Source of the DNA: Lineolata rhizophorae
Lineage: Eukaryota > Ascomycota > Dothideomycetes > Lineolatales > Lineolataceae
Assembly: GCA_010093515.1 (NCBI GenBank)
Contig: MU001678.1
Coordinates: 1,030,806 to 1,094,805 of the forward strand
Reading direction: 5' to 3'
Length of the DNA stretch: 64,000 bases
Shown here: piece by piece, positions 45,098 to 57,641 of the stretch
How positions within the stretch are numbered: the first letter of the stretch is position 1
Layout: each line of letters opens with the position of its first letter
The notes under the pieces: generated by a model
Told to the model about the DNA's origin: nothing
Database searches by the model: none
The model's input: only the letters and a program-made list of their open reading frames with translations
Position numbers and translations under genes: made by a program

Positions 45098-45924
45098 CGT
45101 GGTAGGCGGCGAGAAGGTGGTTTATACATTTAGCTGAAAGGGGGGGGGGGGGGGGGTCGAAGATCAAATTTATGGGTGGCCTGTCTGTTTTCATTTAGTC
45201 AAGATTGGGAGCGGGCGCTCTGCCTCCTCTCGTAGTCGAAACTTCCTGCATGGGTGGCGTCTTGGTGTCTTGGTTTTGCCTGGTATTTCTGACCCTTGGA
45301 GGAATGATTTTCCAGCTTCGTAATGCGGCTTGCTAAGAGTAAAGGTGCGATTGGGAAATTGTTGGCTAGCCTTGAGACAGCCTTGTTGATAAAGAATAGA
45401 CTAAGTTCTTTCCCAAGTACTTTTCGGAAACTACAGGCATCAGTGTTGTCCTGCTAGAGTACACAGTGTGAGAGGAAAAGTGCGAGACTCTAGATGCTCC
45501 AGACCAAGAGGTTGCGAGGTTCCAACTGTCATCTGACCCAAGACGGTATGAAACGCCTCTCTTCTTTCCGCTGAATGAACTTAACTGTCGGAATCACTCT
45601 TGTTAAAAGGCGCCCTCAGTATGACGTATTGGCTTCGAAGGAAGCCATTAATGAAAATCACACTAGAGAGAGGACTCGGTGCTTCTTGCGCTTCTTTAAC
45701 ATCAATCTAATCAATGTTCACCGTTGAGCGTCTTGCTCGTGTGCCAATTATAGCCGCAGTATGGCAGTTCATCGTTTCACGATGCGCAGGCTTATAGAAT
45801 CTTGTCTTGAGTCTCCTAGGCAGACAACTAATGTTATCACTTGAGACTAAAGCAGAAAATACACTGTATGAGACAGCTTCCAAATTATTGACACATACTG
45901 ATTGAGTTCTATCAGAAGACTCTA
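45098..45924. other. intergenic region
   Basis: About 0.8 kb, with a run of 18 G's just after the transporter stop (about 45139-45156), then AT-balanced sequence. No gene seen. Confidence 0.55.
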
Positions 45925-46843
45925 GTGCCTCCCCGTTACATCACGTACCGGCCTATCCGCGGGTCCTGGCAACGAAGGGAACATTCTCCATGGCCTGATT
46001 CCGTTTTCCAGATTCTAGAAAATTTACCGTATGGCACGATCTACTGTACCACGAAAGGGAAGCAAGTCAGCCGCGGGGCAACAGCGCACGTTGAGCAGCT
46101 GCCGTCGGGACACATCGTCAAGTATCCAAAGTCGAACCCATACTTCCCTAAGGAAGAGGAGGATCATTGCAGGGACATGAGGATAGAAGCTAAGATCTGC
46201 CGACGAATTGGGGACTGCCCATATGTTCCTAGACGTATCGACTGGGACCCTGATTCCTGCTCCTTGCCTCTAGAGCACCCCGAGGAAGGGGACCTAGCGA
46301 TGTACGCGAAGGAGACAGCACAGATCCCCACTGAAATCCGACGACGTTGGACCCTGCAGGCAGCTGCAGTGCTGAGGGTGCTTCACGCTGCAGACGTCAT
46401 TCACCGCGCCGTGACGCCGCGTAACTTCATACTCAACGCGGCCCTCGATCTTCACATCGCGGACTTCTCTGGCAGTTCAGCTGCCTGCTCAATCCCTACT
46501 ATTGCAGCCGGGCCGAAATTCCAGCCGCCTTGGCTGGAACTGGCACCAAATGACGAAAAAGACTGACAATGTCTTTGCGCTCGGCTCGGTCATGTATTTT
46601 ATCATGGTCCGCAAGGAGCCCTATGCTGACCTACCAGAGCAGGATTTGGAGAAGCTGTTGAAGGGAGCAGGATTTCCCAAAGCGTCCCATCTGGTCTGCG
46701 GAGCAGCGATTCGGGACTGCTGGGATGGGACTCTCGATACAGCAGAACAAGTTGTCAATTATTTAAATGGGATAACGGGTGTAGATCTGGTTTGCACTTT
46801 AGCACACACATCTACAATTGATGCCCACTTATCTATCCTCTAG
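45925..46843 (+). pseudogene. protein-kinase-like gene, frame-shifted, pseudokinase motifs
   Basis: Two overlapping frames read as one kinase-like protein. The first (from about 45925 to a stop at 46564-46566) has the Lys strand HIVKYPKSN, the helix RIEAKICRRI, then HRAVTPRNFILN and IADFSGSS; the second resumes with TDNVFALGSVMYFIMVRKEPYADL and the alpha-G/H part and stops at 46843. The switch falls at five A's (46556-46560). The catalytic Asp of HRD is Ala and DFG is DFS, so even whole it would lack normal catalysis. This type is common in moulds, often near other accessory genes. No in-frame ATG lies between the upstream stop and the homologous region, so either a first exon is missed or the gene is decayed. 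A sequencing error at the A run could explain the shift but not the missing start. Confidence 0.6.
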
Positions 46844-48414
46844 TGTCGCCATAGTGGATCATTGCATAACTCCACCTATAAACCCTCCCCCTTGGCTACA
46901 GGATTATAACGATCCGACGCCGGACCACTAGCATGTGTTGCAGTCACTTTAGCCGTTGTCCTTATGATTGCTACATTGACCCCGGTTTTTTGACTGGCCA
47001 AAACGCACCACCTAGGAGCTATCGCAAGGGTTCCCAGTCTTTATCGAACTTCGAGCAGTCTGTCCTGATGAGCGCGTCGTCAATCCGAGTACAACACTCC
47101 GGACAATTGGTGAAGCGTGTGGTTGTTCTGGAGATGCGACACATGTTTTGGACAGGGGCGCTACGTGTTTATATTTTGAAAACTCGAGGACATCGGTGAT
47201 GGCATCGCGAGAGTTTCTTCAGTGCACCGGGATGGAAATAATGTAAGGGAAACGAGCCTGCTAGAACCCAGAGTCGACTCAAATATGTTGCGCAAGGGGT
47301 GCAAGGCAATTGAAAGAGGTAGGTACTTGAAATGGGTTGAGAGTAAAATGTGAGTACACAAACGCTTTATCGGCATGCTGAAGAGCTGAAGAAAGGCCAT
47401 CTTTGAAGGGAGAGATGGACTAGTATATGTAATGCTCCGGAGGCCGCATTGCACCCATTCGACGTGATGTACCAGCCAGCAAGCCCATCCGCGCGGCGCA
47501 ATTGTTGAGCTGTCCAACAACATAACTCGGCCAGCTAGGGCCAGTACGAACAACAGCACGATCAGAGCGTACAAATAGAAAGAACCCTGAATTATCTTCT
47601 GCTTCGCAACAAAAGACTTGCAAGTCGTGGGTATGGAGCTGTCAGGCCCTAGGGACGTAATCCCACAATCCCACAATAAGCGGCCACTGGGATGCAGAGG
47701 TAAGTCACCATGCCAAGCCTCGTCCCTCATCCTCAGCTGAGTACCAAGCATCCCAAGTGGGGTCGCCCATCGAAGGTATCGTCTAATCAATGCATCATAG
47801 TCCACTTCAGAAACAGCTCAATCTTGTAATCCCGCAATCCCATAATCCATCAGTCTTCCTCCTTAGTTGATCAATTCCAAAGGCACTCATAACATTGTCC
47901 CACAACTGGATTAGCGCCTGCCATATCACCATGAACAGTACAGCGTTCTTCATAAACACCATAGAGCTCGTTCGTTCAAGGCTATTAATGTACCGTTAAC
48001 TACGGACTCGGCGCAACGCCTCGCAAGGTGGACCATTTCAGTGCAGGTGCAATTAGGAAACATTAATAATAAAGATACTATATACGTGGCCTCCGTCCCT
48101 CCTAGCAGGGTCCGAACCCGAAGAATATGTACATACCACAAGCCACGACGCACCGGCCTTCCCACGTCGCGCTGACTACACGCGGCCATCAGTAACAGCT
48201 CTATCCCTTAACTGTCCATCTATCGCGGACGAGCAACACCCCACCCACACAGCACGCAATTCCGCTCTCGGCAGAATCGCCAGTGAAGAACCGACAAGGT
48301 CAAAGGGAGTTGCAAAACTCCGCCCCCTCCCAAACTCCAATCTATGCAAGGTGAACGCAAGGGATATATCAAAGCCCACGCCACGCACGGAACGACACTA
48401 CCTACCTGCCTACA
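46844..48414. other. intergenic region
   Basis: About 1.6 kb. A minus-strand open frame (47161-47805) starts with GTG, has one hydrophobic segment (LYALIVLLFVLALAGRVMLL) and no family match I recognise, so it is not called. A short motif, ATCCCRCAATCCCAYAAT, occurs at about 47660-47680 and 47829-47848. Confidence 0.5.
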
Positions 48415-51400
48415 TCACCTCCTCCCACCAAACTGCGCCCTCGCCGCCGCAGCCGTCTGCCTCTCACGCATATCCGTCATAGCCAACGACGTCGGCGTCG
48501 GCAGTGGCAGCGGCACGGGCTGCGGTGCCGGCGTCGCCGCGCGGCTCGGCACCGCGCTCCTATTGTGGCTCATGTGTGCCTTGACGAGGTGTCCTGCGGC
48601 GTGGGCCGCGCAGAGGGAGAGCTCACCGGCGAGGACGGCAGCGGCGACGATGCGGGCGAGCTGGCGGGCGTTGTCGCCGGGATCGGTTGGGTGGGCGCCG
48701 CGCACTCCGAGCATGTCGAGCATGGCGCCCTGGGGCTCGAGGATGGTGCCGCCACCGATGGTGCCGACCTCGATCGAGGGCATGCTGACCGAGATTTGGA
48801 GGTTGCCGTTGAGGCTGTGGGGGAAGGCGACTGTTAGGTACCGGAGGGGATTTTTCTTGGTAGGGGCACAAAAGGAACAGAAACTCACTTCTTCATCACC
48901 GTGATGCAATTGCTACTCTCTACGTTCTGCGCCGGATCCTGCCCCGTCGCCAGGAAAATCGCCGTCACCATGTTCGCCGCGTGCGCGTTGAAACCACCTA
49001 TGCTGCCCGCCATGGCGCTGCCAATGAGGTTCTTGCTCGTGTTCAGCTCGACCAGCGCGTCCACGTTGCTCTTGAGCACGTTGCGCACCACATCGGCGGG
49101 GATCGTCGCCTCGGCCACCACGCTCTTGCCGCGCCCGTCGATCCAGTTGATAGCAGCGGGTTTCTTGTCCGTGCAAAAGTTGCCCGATACCGAAATGATC
49201 GCCATGTCCTCGAAGCCCGCCTCGGTGGCCATGACGTTGAGCGCGTGCTCGACGCCCTTCGAAATCATGTTCATGCCCATTGCGTCGCCCGTCGTGGTCT
49301 TGAATCGGACGTACAAGTACGTGCCCGCCATGGACGTCTTCATGCTCTGCAGCCGCGCGAACCGCGACGTCGAGTTGAATGCGTCGCGCATGGTACGCTG
49401 CCCTTCGTCCGAGTCTAGCCACAGCTTTGCCGCGCCCGCGCGAGCCAGCGTCTCGAAACCCACGCACGGCCCGCGCGTCATGCCGTCGCCCGTCACCACC
49501 GTCACGGCCCCGCCACCCGCGTTGATGGCCTTGCAGCCGCGGCTCGTGCTCGCGACGAGGACGCCTTCTGTCGTGGCCATAGGAAGAAAGTAATTCTGGC
49601 CGTCGATCATGAGAGGTCCGGCGACGCCGAGCGGGAGCGGCATGTAGCCGACCACATTCTCGCAGCAGGCGCCGTAGACGCGATCGTAGTCGAAGTGCTC
49701 GTATGGCAGCATTGACTTTTCAAGCAGGCTGGACGTCTCGCGGGTAGCATGAGTGCGCGCCACCACAGCCCGTCGGATCTTAACCGCGCGCGTCTTGTCC
49801 TCTAGAGTCTTTTCAAGAGCATATCCGGGAATCTTCCCTCGCAAACACATCTCAATCAATTCCTCGTCATTAAGTAGAGGCGCCCTTTTAGCCTTGATAA
49901 TAGCCTCGCATTCCGCCGGAGAACGCTTCGACTTCTTGTCCACAGGGCTCGTCGGGCTTTTCATGACTAGTCCCTCGTCCGAATCATCGCTCTCGTGTCG
50001 TACGATGGATGGGATTTTCGGGGCAATAGTGCCATTCTTAGGCGGCTCGGCCTCTCTGGGAATATCATTTTTTGATGGAGGTTCTCCTTCTAGCACCTCG
50101 CTCTCGGTCGGGGGCTGCATATGAGGATGGTGCTCCTTAATCGACCAGCGAGCCGCATTGAACAAGTATCCGTTGAGCGCCACACTCATCGCGAGGGCAA
50201 CAACTATCCACTTGCTCAGCACCGGATCTTCCAAGCTCTTTAGAATGCTGTCCACGACACGGCCGCCCATGCCATCCAGCAGAGGATCGCCGTACTCGGT
50301 TTCAAACGCGGACTTGGAAGAGCCCCGCGGTTCGGCATAGTGAACGGACGGATACTCGAGCTCGTACTTGATCGGAGTCAAGACCGTCACCAAGGTTGAC
50401 TGCTGTTGATTTTGTGCGCTCTTAAGGACCTCGTCGAGGCCGTTGCCGGCGACTTTGAATGGGTCCATAGGCGGCTGCGTGACGACGCTCGAGAGGCCGG
50501 ACATGGCAGGAGCGGTGCTGCTCCTCGATCCCCTAAATGGCAGCGTGCAAAGGTTAAGCACGTTGATAACGATAAAACCGGTGACCATCAGGACCTTGAA
50601 CTTTGGCACGCTGGAATCCCTGATCTTCTGGCCGAAGACTCCGTATTCTACAGACTGTCCTTCGTTGCCGCTGTCGGAGCCTCCCGAAGGGTCAAGCTTC
50701 GGCCAGTCGTTGCTAGCAGCTACGTTCTCGGCTACAACCCTGCTAACGCCATCATCCTCGAGAGCTTTCCGCAGAGCAACGTGCCGCTTAATTCGATTAA
50801 TCTCTAGCTTGATGGTTAGGATTGCGGTGTAGAAAGTGAAGAGCAAAACGCAATCAAAAAACAAAATCCACGCGGCCAAGAAGCAGAACTGCTTGAGGCC
50901 ACCTTGGACACCCGAGGACGCGCCCGCGATGAGAATGAGAATCTCAATGGCGTAGTCCCGGACGATCTCGTAACCTCGCTCCTTCATTGCAACTTGGATT
51001 GCGTGCTGGATAGGCAAGGGAGTATGGGACTTCTTGCTCCCTTTTTCGCTGCTCTCGCCGTTCTGCTGATTCGTCGTCCGCCTCATGTCCAGGTTGGCGG
51101 AGAGCACGGCCTTGGTAAGGACAATTGGCTTCTCGAAGCCAATGGTGACGACCAAAAATGGCAGACCCTCGGAGAGGAGAACCATGTTAAGCGGAACTCC
51201 AAGCTTCGTCGTGACTGTCAGGCCGAAGAGGAACGCAAACACGGACTCGAATAGAACCGTGGCCGCCAGCCAGAAGTTCGAGCCCAACCGGCGCATCGAA
51301 AGGAACAGAGAAAGGAACGTTAGGTGCATGGATAGGTATCCAAGTGTCATTATGATTATGTCCAAGGTTTCTGCGTTCTATCGACGTGATGTCAGCCCCA

Positions 51401-52296
51401 ATGTTGACCCACAAGTTTCCAAGTTCTCGCCGACGTACCTTCAACAAATCCACAAAAGCTGTCCAAGCATTAACCGCCCACTTCTTCAACCCACCCGACC
51501 CCGGCCCTTTCACCGCCTTCATAATCCACTTTTTCTCCTCATATGGCGCCCTCCCCTCATCATCGTCCTCGTCCGTGACCCTTGCTTCGGCCGCCTCAGG
51601 CGGCAGCGGAATCTCGTGTAGCGCGGCCAGCAGCTCCGGCGCCTCCGCAAACGGTATCGAAAACGCTAGCGTGGTATCGTGCGCCATCTGGGAGATTGGG
51701 TTCGTCGAGCAGGGTAGCAGCTCGGCCGACGAGTTTCGCGGCAGCGGCACGCCGTGCGGGAGCGGCGCCGTCCGCGCCGAACCCGCCGACGCCGTGTCCG
51801 GGAAGACGAGCGTCAGCAGCGCGAGGTGGCTCTGGGAGGCGTCGTCATCGTCGTCGTCGCCGCCGCCGCTGCCGCCGCCGCCGGCGGCCGCGGGGCCCGA
51901 CGCCGCTGTCGCCATCGTCGCCGGGGCACTCGCGTCCTCCTCGATCTGCCACTTCCAGCCCGTCTCGGGGCCCGCCCTTAGGGACTTGCTGCCGGCGAGC
52001 AAGGCGGCGAAGTCGGCGGCGCCCAGCGGGACGGAGGCGGCGGAGGCGTCGTCGGCACCCGACTCGAACAGGTTGCTCTCGAGCAGGCCGAGGTACGTGG
52101 TGCTGGCGAGCAGGGCGACGAAGAGAATCGTCTGGACCGGGTGCGTGCAGGCCTGGCGCGACACCGACTGCAGCAGCGGCGTAATGTGGCGGTTGCACCA
52201 GCTGCGGGGGGCCGCGCTGCCGTTGCCGCTGCCGTTGCCGTCGCCGTCCTCGGCCGCCGGCCGGAACCGCGACGGGAGGAACTGTGCGCCGATCAT
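48415..52296 (-). CDS. HMG1: 3-hydroxy-3-methylglutaryl-CoA reductase
   Basis: Exons (minus) 51439-52296, 48889-51377 and 48415-48814 give 1248 residues. The enzyme makes mevalonate from HMG-CoA with NADPH in the ER membrane, the committed step to sterols and isoprenoids. Order: cytosolic N-terminus, a first transmembrane span, a long lumenal loop with poly-Gly/poly-Asp, the sterol-sensing-domain span cluster ([20 protein letters not shown] onward), a linker, and the catalytic domain. Catalytic features: [49 protein letters not shown], and the C-terminal His1196 in GHLVKAH followed by HNRS (Ser1202), the AMPK-type regulatory site. The two introns leave N and [10 protein letters not shown] in phase. 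An approximately 45-residue Pro/Ala tail follows HNRS. Confidence 0.96.
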
Positions 52297-53778
52297 TGTG
52301 GGCGGTGGTCGTTTTTGTGGAATGCTGTGTGCTTCGTGCTTGGAAATGTACTCGGTGCCTACTGTTGACGCGCGCAGGCTCGCGCACAGCGAAAGTAGCC
52401 GGAAGATAAAAAAAAAATAAATTATTTCTTAGGATCGGATGCAGATAGTAGCACTAGGTCTAGGTTGGTGGGAATTCAATTGCGATCGGGTGATCTTTTT
52501 CGCAACTGGTCGTCGAGCTCGTGGCGGGTTCCGAAACTTGGAGTTGGGGAGATGGTTTGCGCCTCGGGTGAAACTCGAGCAGGCAACTGTTGCTCGCGCA
52601 ACCTGCCCCCGTGCGCGGGCAGTAGGACGTATCGGGGTGTGCGTGACGGCCGGCCAGGGCGAAAAGGAGGTGGGGGGTCTTGATTATTATTTTTGGGGGG
52701 GGCGCGGGTGTCGCTGACGATGTGAGCTGCGCGCACCTGGGAGGCGCAGCTCTCAAGCGTGACCACGGAGACCGGGGGAGCAGCAGCAGCGCGGTGCCTG
52801 GGGCAACATTTGCCCGCCGGGTCACTGGAGGCCGGCGCAACGGAGGAGGCGAAGGGGCAACGGCGACGAGGAGGGAAAAGGAGCGCGGAGAAGAAGAAGA
52901 AGGAGAGGAAGAAAAAGACGGAGCCCGTAGATCAAGGAAACGAGCCCGTGTCGCCGCTCCTTGTTGGCCCGAAAGCAGCCAAGGCCTTACCCTGGACGGA
53001 CTGACGCGCCCGCTTACCGTGCGCCACAGCCCGGCCTGATTGGGCGCGGCCTCACCGCCCTCAGGAACCCGCGCAAAGGGATCTGGGGTTCGCCCCACGC
53101 TCGACCCGCGCCGTTGCCCAACGCCTTCGAGTCGCGCATGAGAACAATTGCGGCCACCTCAATTGTCGTCGCCGCATTGTCCTTCCCGCGAGCGCCCCAC
53201 GTGCTCGCGCGCCCGACGTGCGTGCGACGGCCGTGTTCAGCTTCGCCCGTCTGCTCAATCACTTCGTCGCTGCAGGGTGATGGACGCCGCCCGGGCCCGC
53301 TGACGACACCGCTCAACCAATCAGCCACACCACGCCTGTGTCGCCACATCCCATGACATCTGCCCATCGGGACATCTTGTAGCCCAACACGCTTGCGTTG
53401 GACGGCCCTTTTATCGTTCATCGAAGACGTTTCACCGCGTGATTGGATGTTGCGTGTGCTGATGTGCCACGTTTTCGAGGATACGGAGGGTGTCAGTACC
53501 TGCGGTATCTTACCAGGAGTCTGATATAGATTCAAAGTGAAAATATTCGCCCGGTTGGGATGGGCCGGAGTTGTTTTGCACGAGCATGAATAAGCCCCTG
53601 GGAGAAAGAGTGAAGACAGTCAATGGAAAGGACGAATGAGTGAAGCCGGATTTAGTCTATGGATTTGAACCGTTTCTTCTACTTTGGTCTACATGGACTA
53701 GTGCAGGACTAGTACAGGATTTAGTGCACATAAAAGATTCGTAAACACTGTTGCCGCACCCGATTTTAAGCACCGCTT
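52297..53778. other. intergenic region, HMG-CoA reductase promoter
   Basis: About 1.5 kb. GC-rich leader-like sequence with a purine tract (about 52860-52925) and CCAAT-type patches; no gene recognised. No sterol-regulatory element could be named with confidence by eye. Confidence 0.55.
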
Positions 53779-54711
53779 CTAGGAAGTGCACGACGAAAGA
53801 AGCTCCTCGACGAAAGCTGGATCGGCGTCGTACACCATGACGTGGAAGTGTTCGACGGCGTCGACTGACTTGAGCGTACCTGTGTTCCGGAACCACGTGA
53901 CCTGCACGGAAGTCAGCAAAGCGGACGGCACATATGACGAGGTGTCTGCCAGCAGAAAAGCGAGCACAAACATTTTCAGGCGGAATCCGGGGGTAAAATG
54001 TGCTCGCCATGAACTCCAACACTTGTTTCCGAGCCGTCGAGGTCAGCTGACCCGTGGAGTCCTCGTCGAGACGGAACTTGTGCCACACGACGAAGTGCAC
54101 CACCTTGGCGTCAATGTAGTACGGCCAGTTGTTGAGCAGGATTTGAATGTCATCTACGTCAGGTTTAGCCAAACAGAAGCACAACTGCTGCGAGACGTCG
54201 CGGACGAAGCGAAGGAACCAACTCGTACTAGGATGCTGGAAAGGACCGGCTTTGGGCGTCAAGTCGGACCACGCCAGAACTTCCTTGACGATGTAGGCCG
54301 AGATGGAGCCAAACCGGTTTGTTTGTTCCCAGATGTGGTGGCGGTATCTGCGCAAGTCGGACGGCAGACGCGCGAACCTGCCAAGTTGGCCGGCCCCTGT
54401 CGGAGATGTATGTATTAGCCTTGGCTCCGCTCCAACGACGAGATCGCCAAGAAACTGCAAGATGCTGAAACAAAAATCCGGGGAAGAAGCCTGCACTCCG
54501 CCGCGAGGGATCATCGCTGGGAGCACGAAAACGTACCGATAATTTCCTTGACTTCGGCCCAACTCAGACGCCGAAAGTCGGCATCCCGGGTGCTCAGAGT
54601 CTTCTTGTCCTTGTCCGACAGCCCGCGCAGATGGGGCGGACACTCGGCGGGCCAATCCCGCTTGGGGACGTTAGCGAGCCAATAGGGGACGTGCTCCCGC
54701 TCCGGCTTCAT
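53779..54711 (-). CDS. DUF3605 protein
   Basis: Exons (minus) 54537-54711, 53972-54396 and 53779-53901 give 240 residues. The family blocks are all present: LSWAEVKEIIG then LGRFARLPSDLRRY, WEQTNRFGSISAYIV, DIQILLNNWPYYIDAKVVHF, VVWHKFRL, and the end VTWFRNTGTLKSVDAVEHFH. Joining exon 2 at PPEN to VTWFRN removes a 70-nt intron (donor GTTTGT, acceptor GTGCAG) that otherwise gives a diverging frame. DUF3605 proteins are single-domain and widespread in moulds, of unknown role; the VVWHKF and EHFHVMV strands are the conserved core. Confidence 0.87.
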
Positions 54712-56400
54712 CGCGAAACTCGGCGTGATGGCGGCGCAGACAGGCTCATGACGGGTTGTAAATAGGTGGGTATGTAGCAGCCTAGGCAAAGCGGGCTGCT
54801 GAGCTGGCGCTGTATAGGTAGGTACGTTTTGCAGATGATGTGTTGCTGACACAAAGGGCGGAGCAACCCTCCGGCCCCGGATGCGGTGTGGCGGCACGCC
54901 AGGAAATCGCGTCCGGCCATTGTGGTGACGGGGACGTCCGTACGTATGTACCTAGTATGCGCTGTCAGCAAGATCGTCGTCGAGTTCTCCCGTCCAGAGA
55001 CGAAGCGGCGCGATCGACCGGGCTAGCGACAATCGCTTTCAGCTCGGCCTTGCGTAGTCTGCGCTTCGAAGGAGTAACAAGATGTCCGCAATCAGAGCAT
55101 GCCAAGGAACCAGCTCTCGTCGGCGCGCAACCTCATAAAACCGAGAAACCCACAGGACATGGGTACAAAGTACACGGCCGGTGGCTGGTGACACGGCGGG
55201 GCAGCGCGCCTATCACCGGCCGGCACCGCGCGCGTCCCGCCTCAGTCCTCCCAATTTCGCGCCTCGAGAGGCCAGGCGCAAGGGGGGAAACGCGCCCCGG
55301 GGGGCGCGCGCGCTCGGGGGGGCGCGCGCGCTGGCGGCCGCCGCCCGGGATGCGGCCCTGTTAGTTCCCGCCGGACGCGGCGCCTGATTGGCCGCTACCC
55401 CTGATTATCAGGAACGGCCAGCAGCCGGCCTTGGCCGCAATGCCGCCGTCGGAGCTCCTAAAAGCCTATCGTCGTAGGGCAGCGAGGGAGAGCCGGCTGC
55501 ATGCAGCGGTGCTAGGTCTCGCCGCTCGACATTTTCGAAATAGATGAAATCTGAGATTGGACCAAGAGCCCTATCGAGTAGGCGGTCCGCGGGCCTGGAC
55601 TTCTTGGGCTCTGCCGTCCTGGGTACAAGCAGGTAATTAGCTGCCCACCGGTGGGTTTCCCGGGAAAGGGAGAGAGGAGAACAGGAGACCACCCGGGAAT
55701 TTCATGGGTATAGGCCGCATCGTCGTCTTCATATTAGTACCCCGACCGGTCTGCTCTCTCATCTTCCTTTCCTTTTCTTTTCTTTGCTCCTCCGCTGGCA
55801 CTCTCGACGCCACACTGTCAGAGTCCTGCATGCCTCAACGTCAAGCATAAAGGTTGCGGACGCCACCGTGTCGGCAACACCTTATCGGATCAGCCACTTC
55901 ACTCTTTCGTGCCGCCGGGCGGGTCGATATTTTTCGGCCTTGACTGAGCCGTGCCCGTCTGCCTCTTCTTTTCCATCCCTCACCACTCACACTCTCTTCG
56001 GCGCCCATCGCGTCTTGCACGCTCCACTCGTTCGTGTGCAAGGACGCCCCGTCACTCATTCACAAACTCGCCCTCACCATTGCTCACCTCCACATTCGCG
56101 GTATCGTCGCCGCGTTACCTATTCATTTCTGAGCGTCGGCAGCTGGTGTCAGGACTGCAGGGCAAGCTATCCCCCGCATACTGCCTGCTTACATCCCACG
56201 ACGTCAGCGCCTCATCATCACCACCATCGTAAAGCATCGCCTGGCCGATCGATAACTTCTCCGTTCCTTTCTTCCTGTAACCGGGTAGCGGGTGCTCGCT
56301 AGCCCCGTGTTGTCGCGATAATTTTGGTCAACACAAACTCTGTTTACGTTCGCGCGACCCGGTCCCATCCGATCTGAACCTCCACGTGCTACCGTCCGTC
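54712..56400. other. divergent intergenic region
   Basis: About 1.7 kb between DUF3605 (-) and the small membrane protein (+). It includes two copies of a G-run plus alternating CG block (about 55298-55335). The last 600 bp are CT-rich and may be a long leader. No gene supported. Confidence 0.55.
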
Positions 56401-56853
56401 ATGGCTGGCATCCGCGATCCAGCCTTCTGGCGCCGCTTCTCCATGGCCGTGCATCTCGACGACGAGGAGAAACAGCAGCAACAATCCGCTACCCGGCCTT
56501 CGTTGAAGCATTCGTATGTTCCCCCTCGCGACTCCATCTCATCCACCCGTTCCAATCCGCCTCGGCGAGAACTAACGTACTACTTTTTTTTGTCTTCGCT
56601 CGCCAGCGATTCCTGGCTCGCCCGCCAACAGGCCAAGCGCTCGCGTCGCACCTGCATCTGCTGGATCTTCTGGCTGTCCTTCTTCGCCGTCGTCGCCGGC
56701 ATCGTCGTCGTCGTGCTCTGGCTCAAGGCCGAGGGCCTGCTCGACGACATCCGGATTGGCGGCGGCGACGACGCGGACGATGCCGCTAGTAGCGGCAGCC
56801 CGACAGCGTCCCCGACTGCGTCTCCGACGGCCTCGCCGACTTCGACGCAATGA
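56401..56853 (+). CDS. small single-span membrane protein, unknown function
   Basis: Exons 56401-56513 and 56607-56853 give 119 residues. The N-terminus MAGIRDPAFWRRFSMAVHLD is followed by Gln-rich sequence, the spliced SLKHSDSWLARQQ, a basic KRSRRT and a strong transmembrane helix (about 54-77, CICWIFWLSFFAVVAGIVVV). The C-terminal part is acidic then four SPTA-type repeats. The positive-inside rule puts the N-terminus in the cytosol, so it would be a type II-like anchor. The conserved-looking N-terminus and helix suggest a fungal orphan family; I do not recognise a named one. The long CT-rich leader and a short 93-nt intron are typical of an expressed gene. Confidence 0.78.
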   Translation: MAGIRDPAFWRRFSMAVHLDDEEKQQQQSATRPSLKHSYVPPRDSISSTRSNPPRRELTYYFFLSSLASDSWLARQQAKRSRRTCICWIFWLSFFAVVAGIVVVVLWLKAEGLLDDIRIGGGDDADDAASSGSPTASPTASPTASPTSTQ

Positions 56854-57641
56854 GAGGCGCAACGGGCGGACTTCTTTTGCTCAGCCCTGACGGGATCGGC
56901 TGTTGTTGGGGCGCGCGGGCTTGGAGTAACCTTGGGAGTTGAACATGGCGCGCTGCCTGGGAATGGCTTCTTTTCTTTTTCATCACAATTTCCTTTTCAG
57001 CGGAGATGCAGCATTGTATGCTGCCAGTGGGTAGGATAGCTCTGGCCGAGTAAAGTGGAAGATTTGCTCTACCCGGGAGCCGGTCTGCGCTTTGGGGTGC
57101 TCTTTGCTTGAGCGCTCTGTGTTAACCCATGTGGAATGATACCAATGATGAAAGCAAAACAACAGGGGAAATGAAGATAGGAATAAAAAGCCCTTGTTTT
57201 CTTAAGTATCGTAGGATCGTGAAGTGTTGTTCATAATGGCCTCGTATTCGTACTTGTTGTGGCTGCGCTAAGCGTTGTTAGGGCCCAGGCAAGGGAGGCG
57301 ACGCTATTCAACCACGTCGTGGGAGACTTCTAGTTCCTCTTGTCGGAAACACTCTAAAAAATGTATCACAGAATGCTGCTTGTTTGCAACAGGAGAAAAA
57401 CACTTGTTGATGCTACAATGAAGTGAAAACCCAGGTTCCCCAGGATATCAGCCGGCCCATTTTCTCCAGCCTTCAACGCCATGCAAGCCATGACAGTAAC
57501 ATCATTACAAATTTACGACTCTCAGTGCCTGAAAGAAACCGTCGACCTTTCCACGCGTCTATGCCATTCCCATCTATTGCTAAACACAGTCTCACACCAC
57601 CTCCAGTTTCACCAGACCCTCTTCGGTCGCCCCATCATCTA
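56854..57641. other. convergent intergenic region
   Basis: About 0.8 kb between the 3' ends of two genes. No feature recognised. Confidence 0.6.

Noticed and set aside
47161-47805. 214-codon minus-strand frame with a hydrophobic segment
   Set aside because: Starts with GTG, no family recognised, and the part after the hydrophobic segment looks non-coding. It could be a decayed gene end, but I cannot support it.
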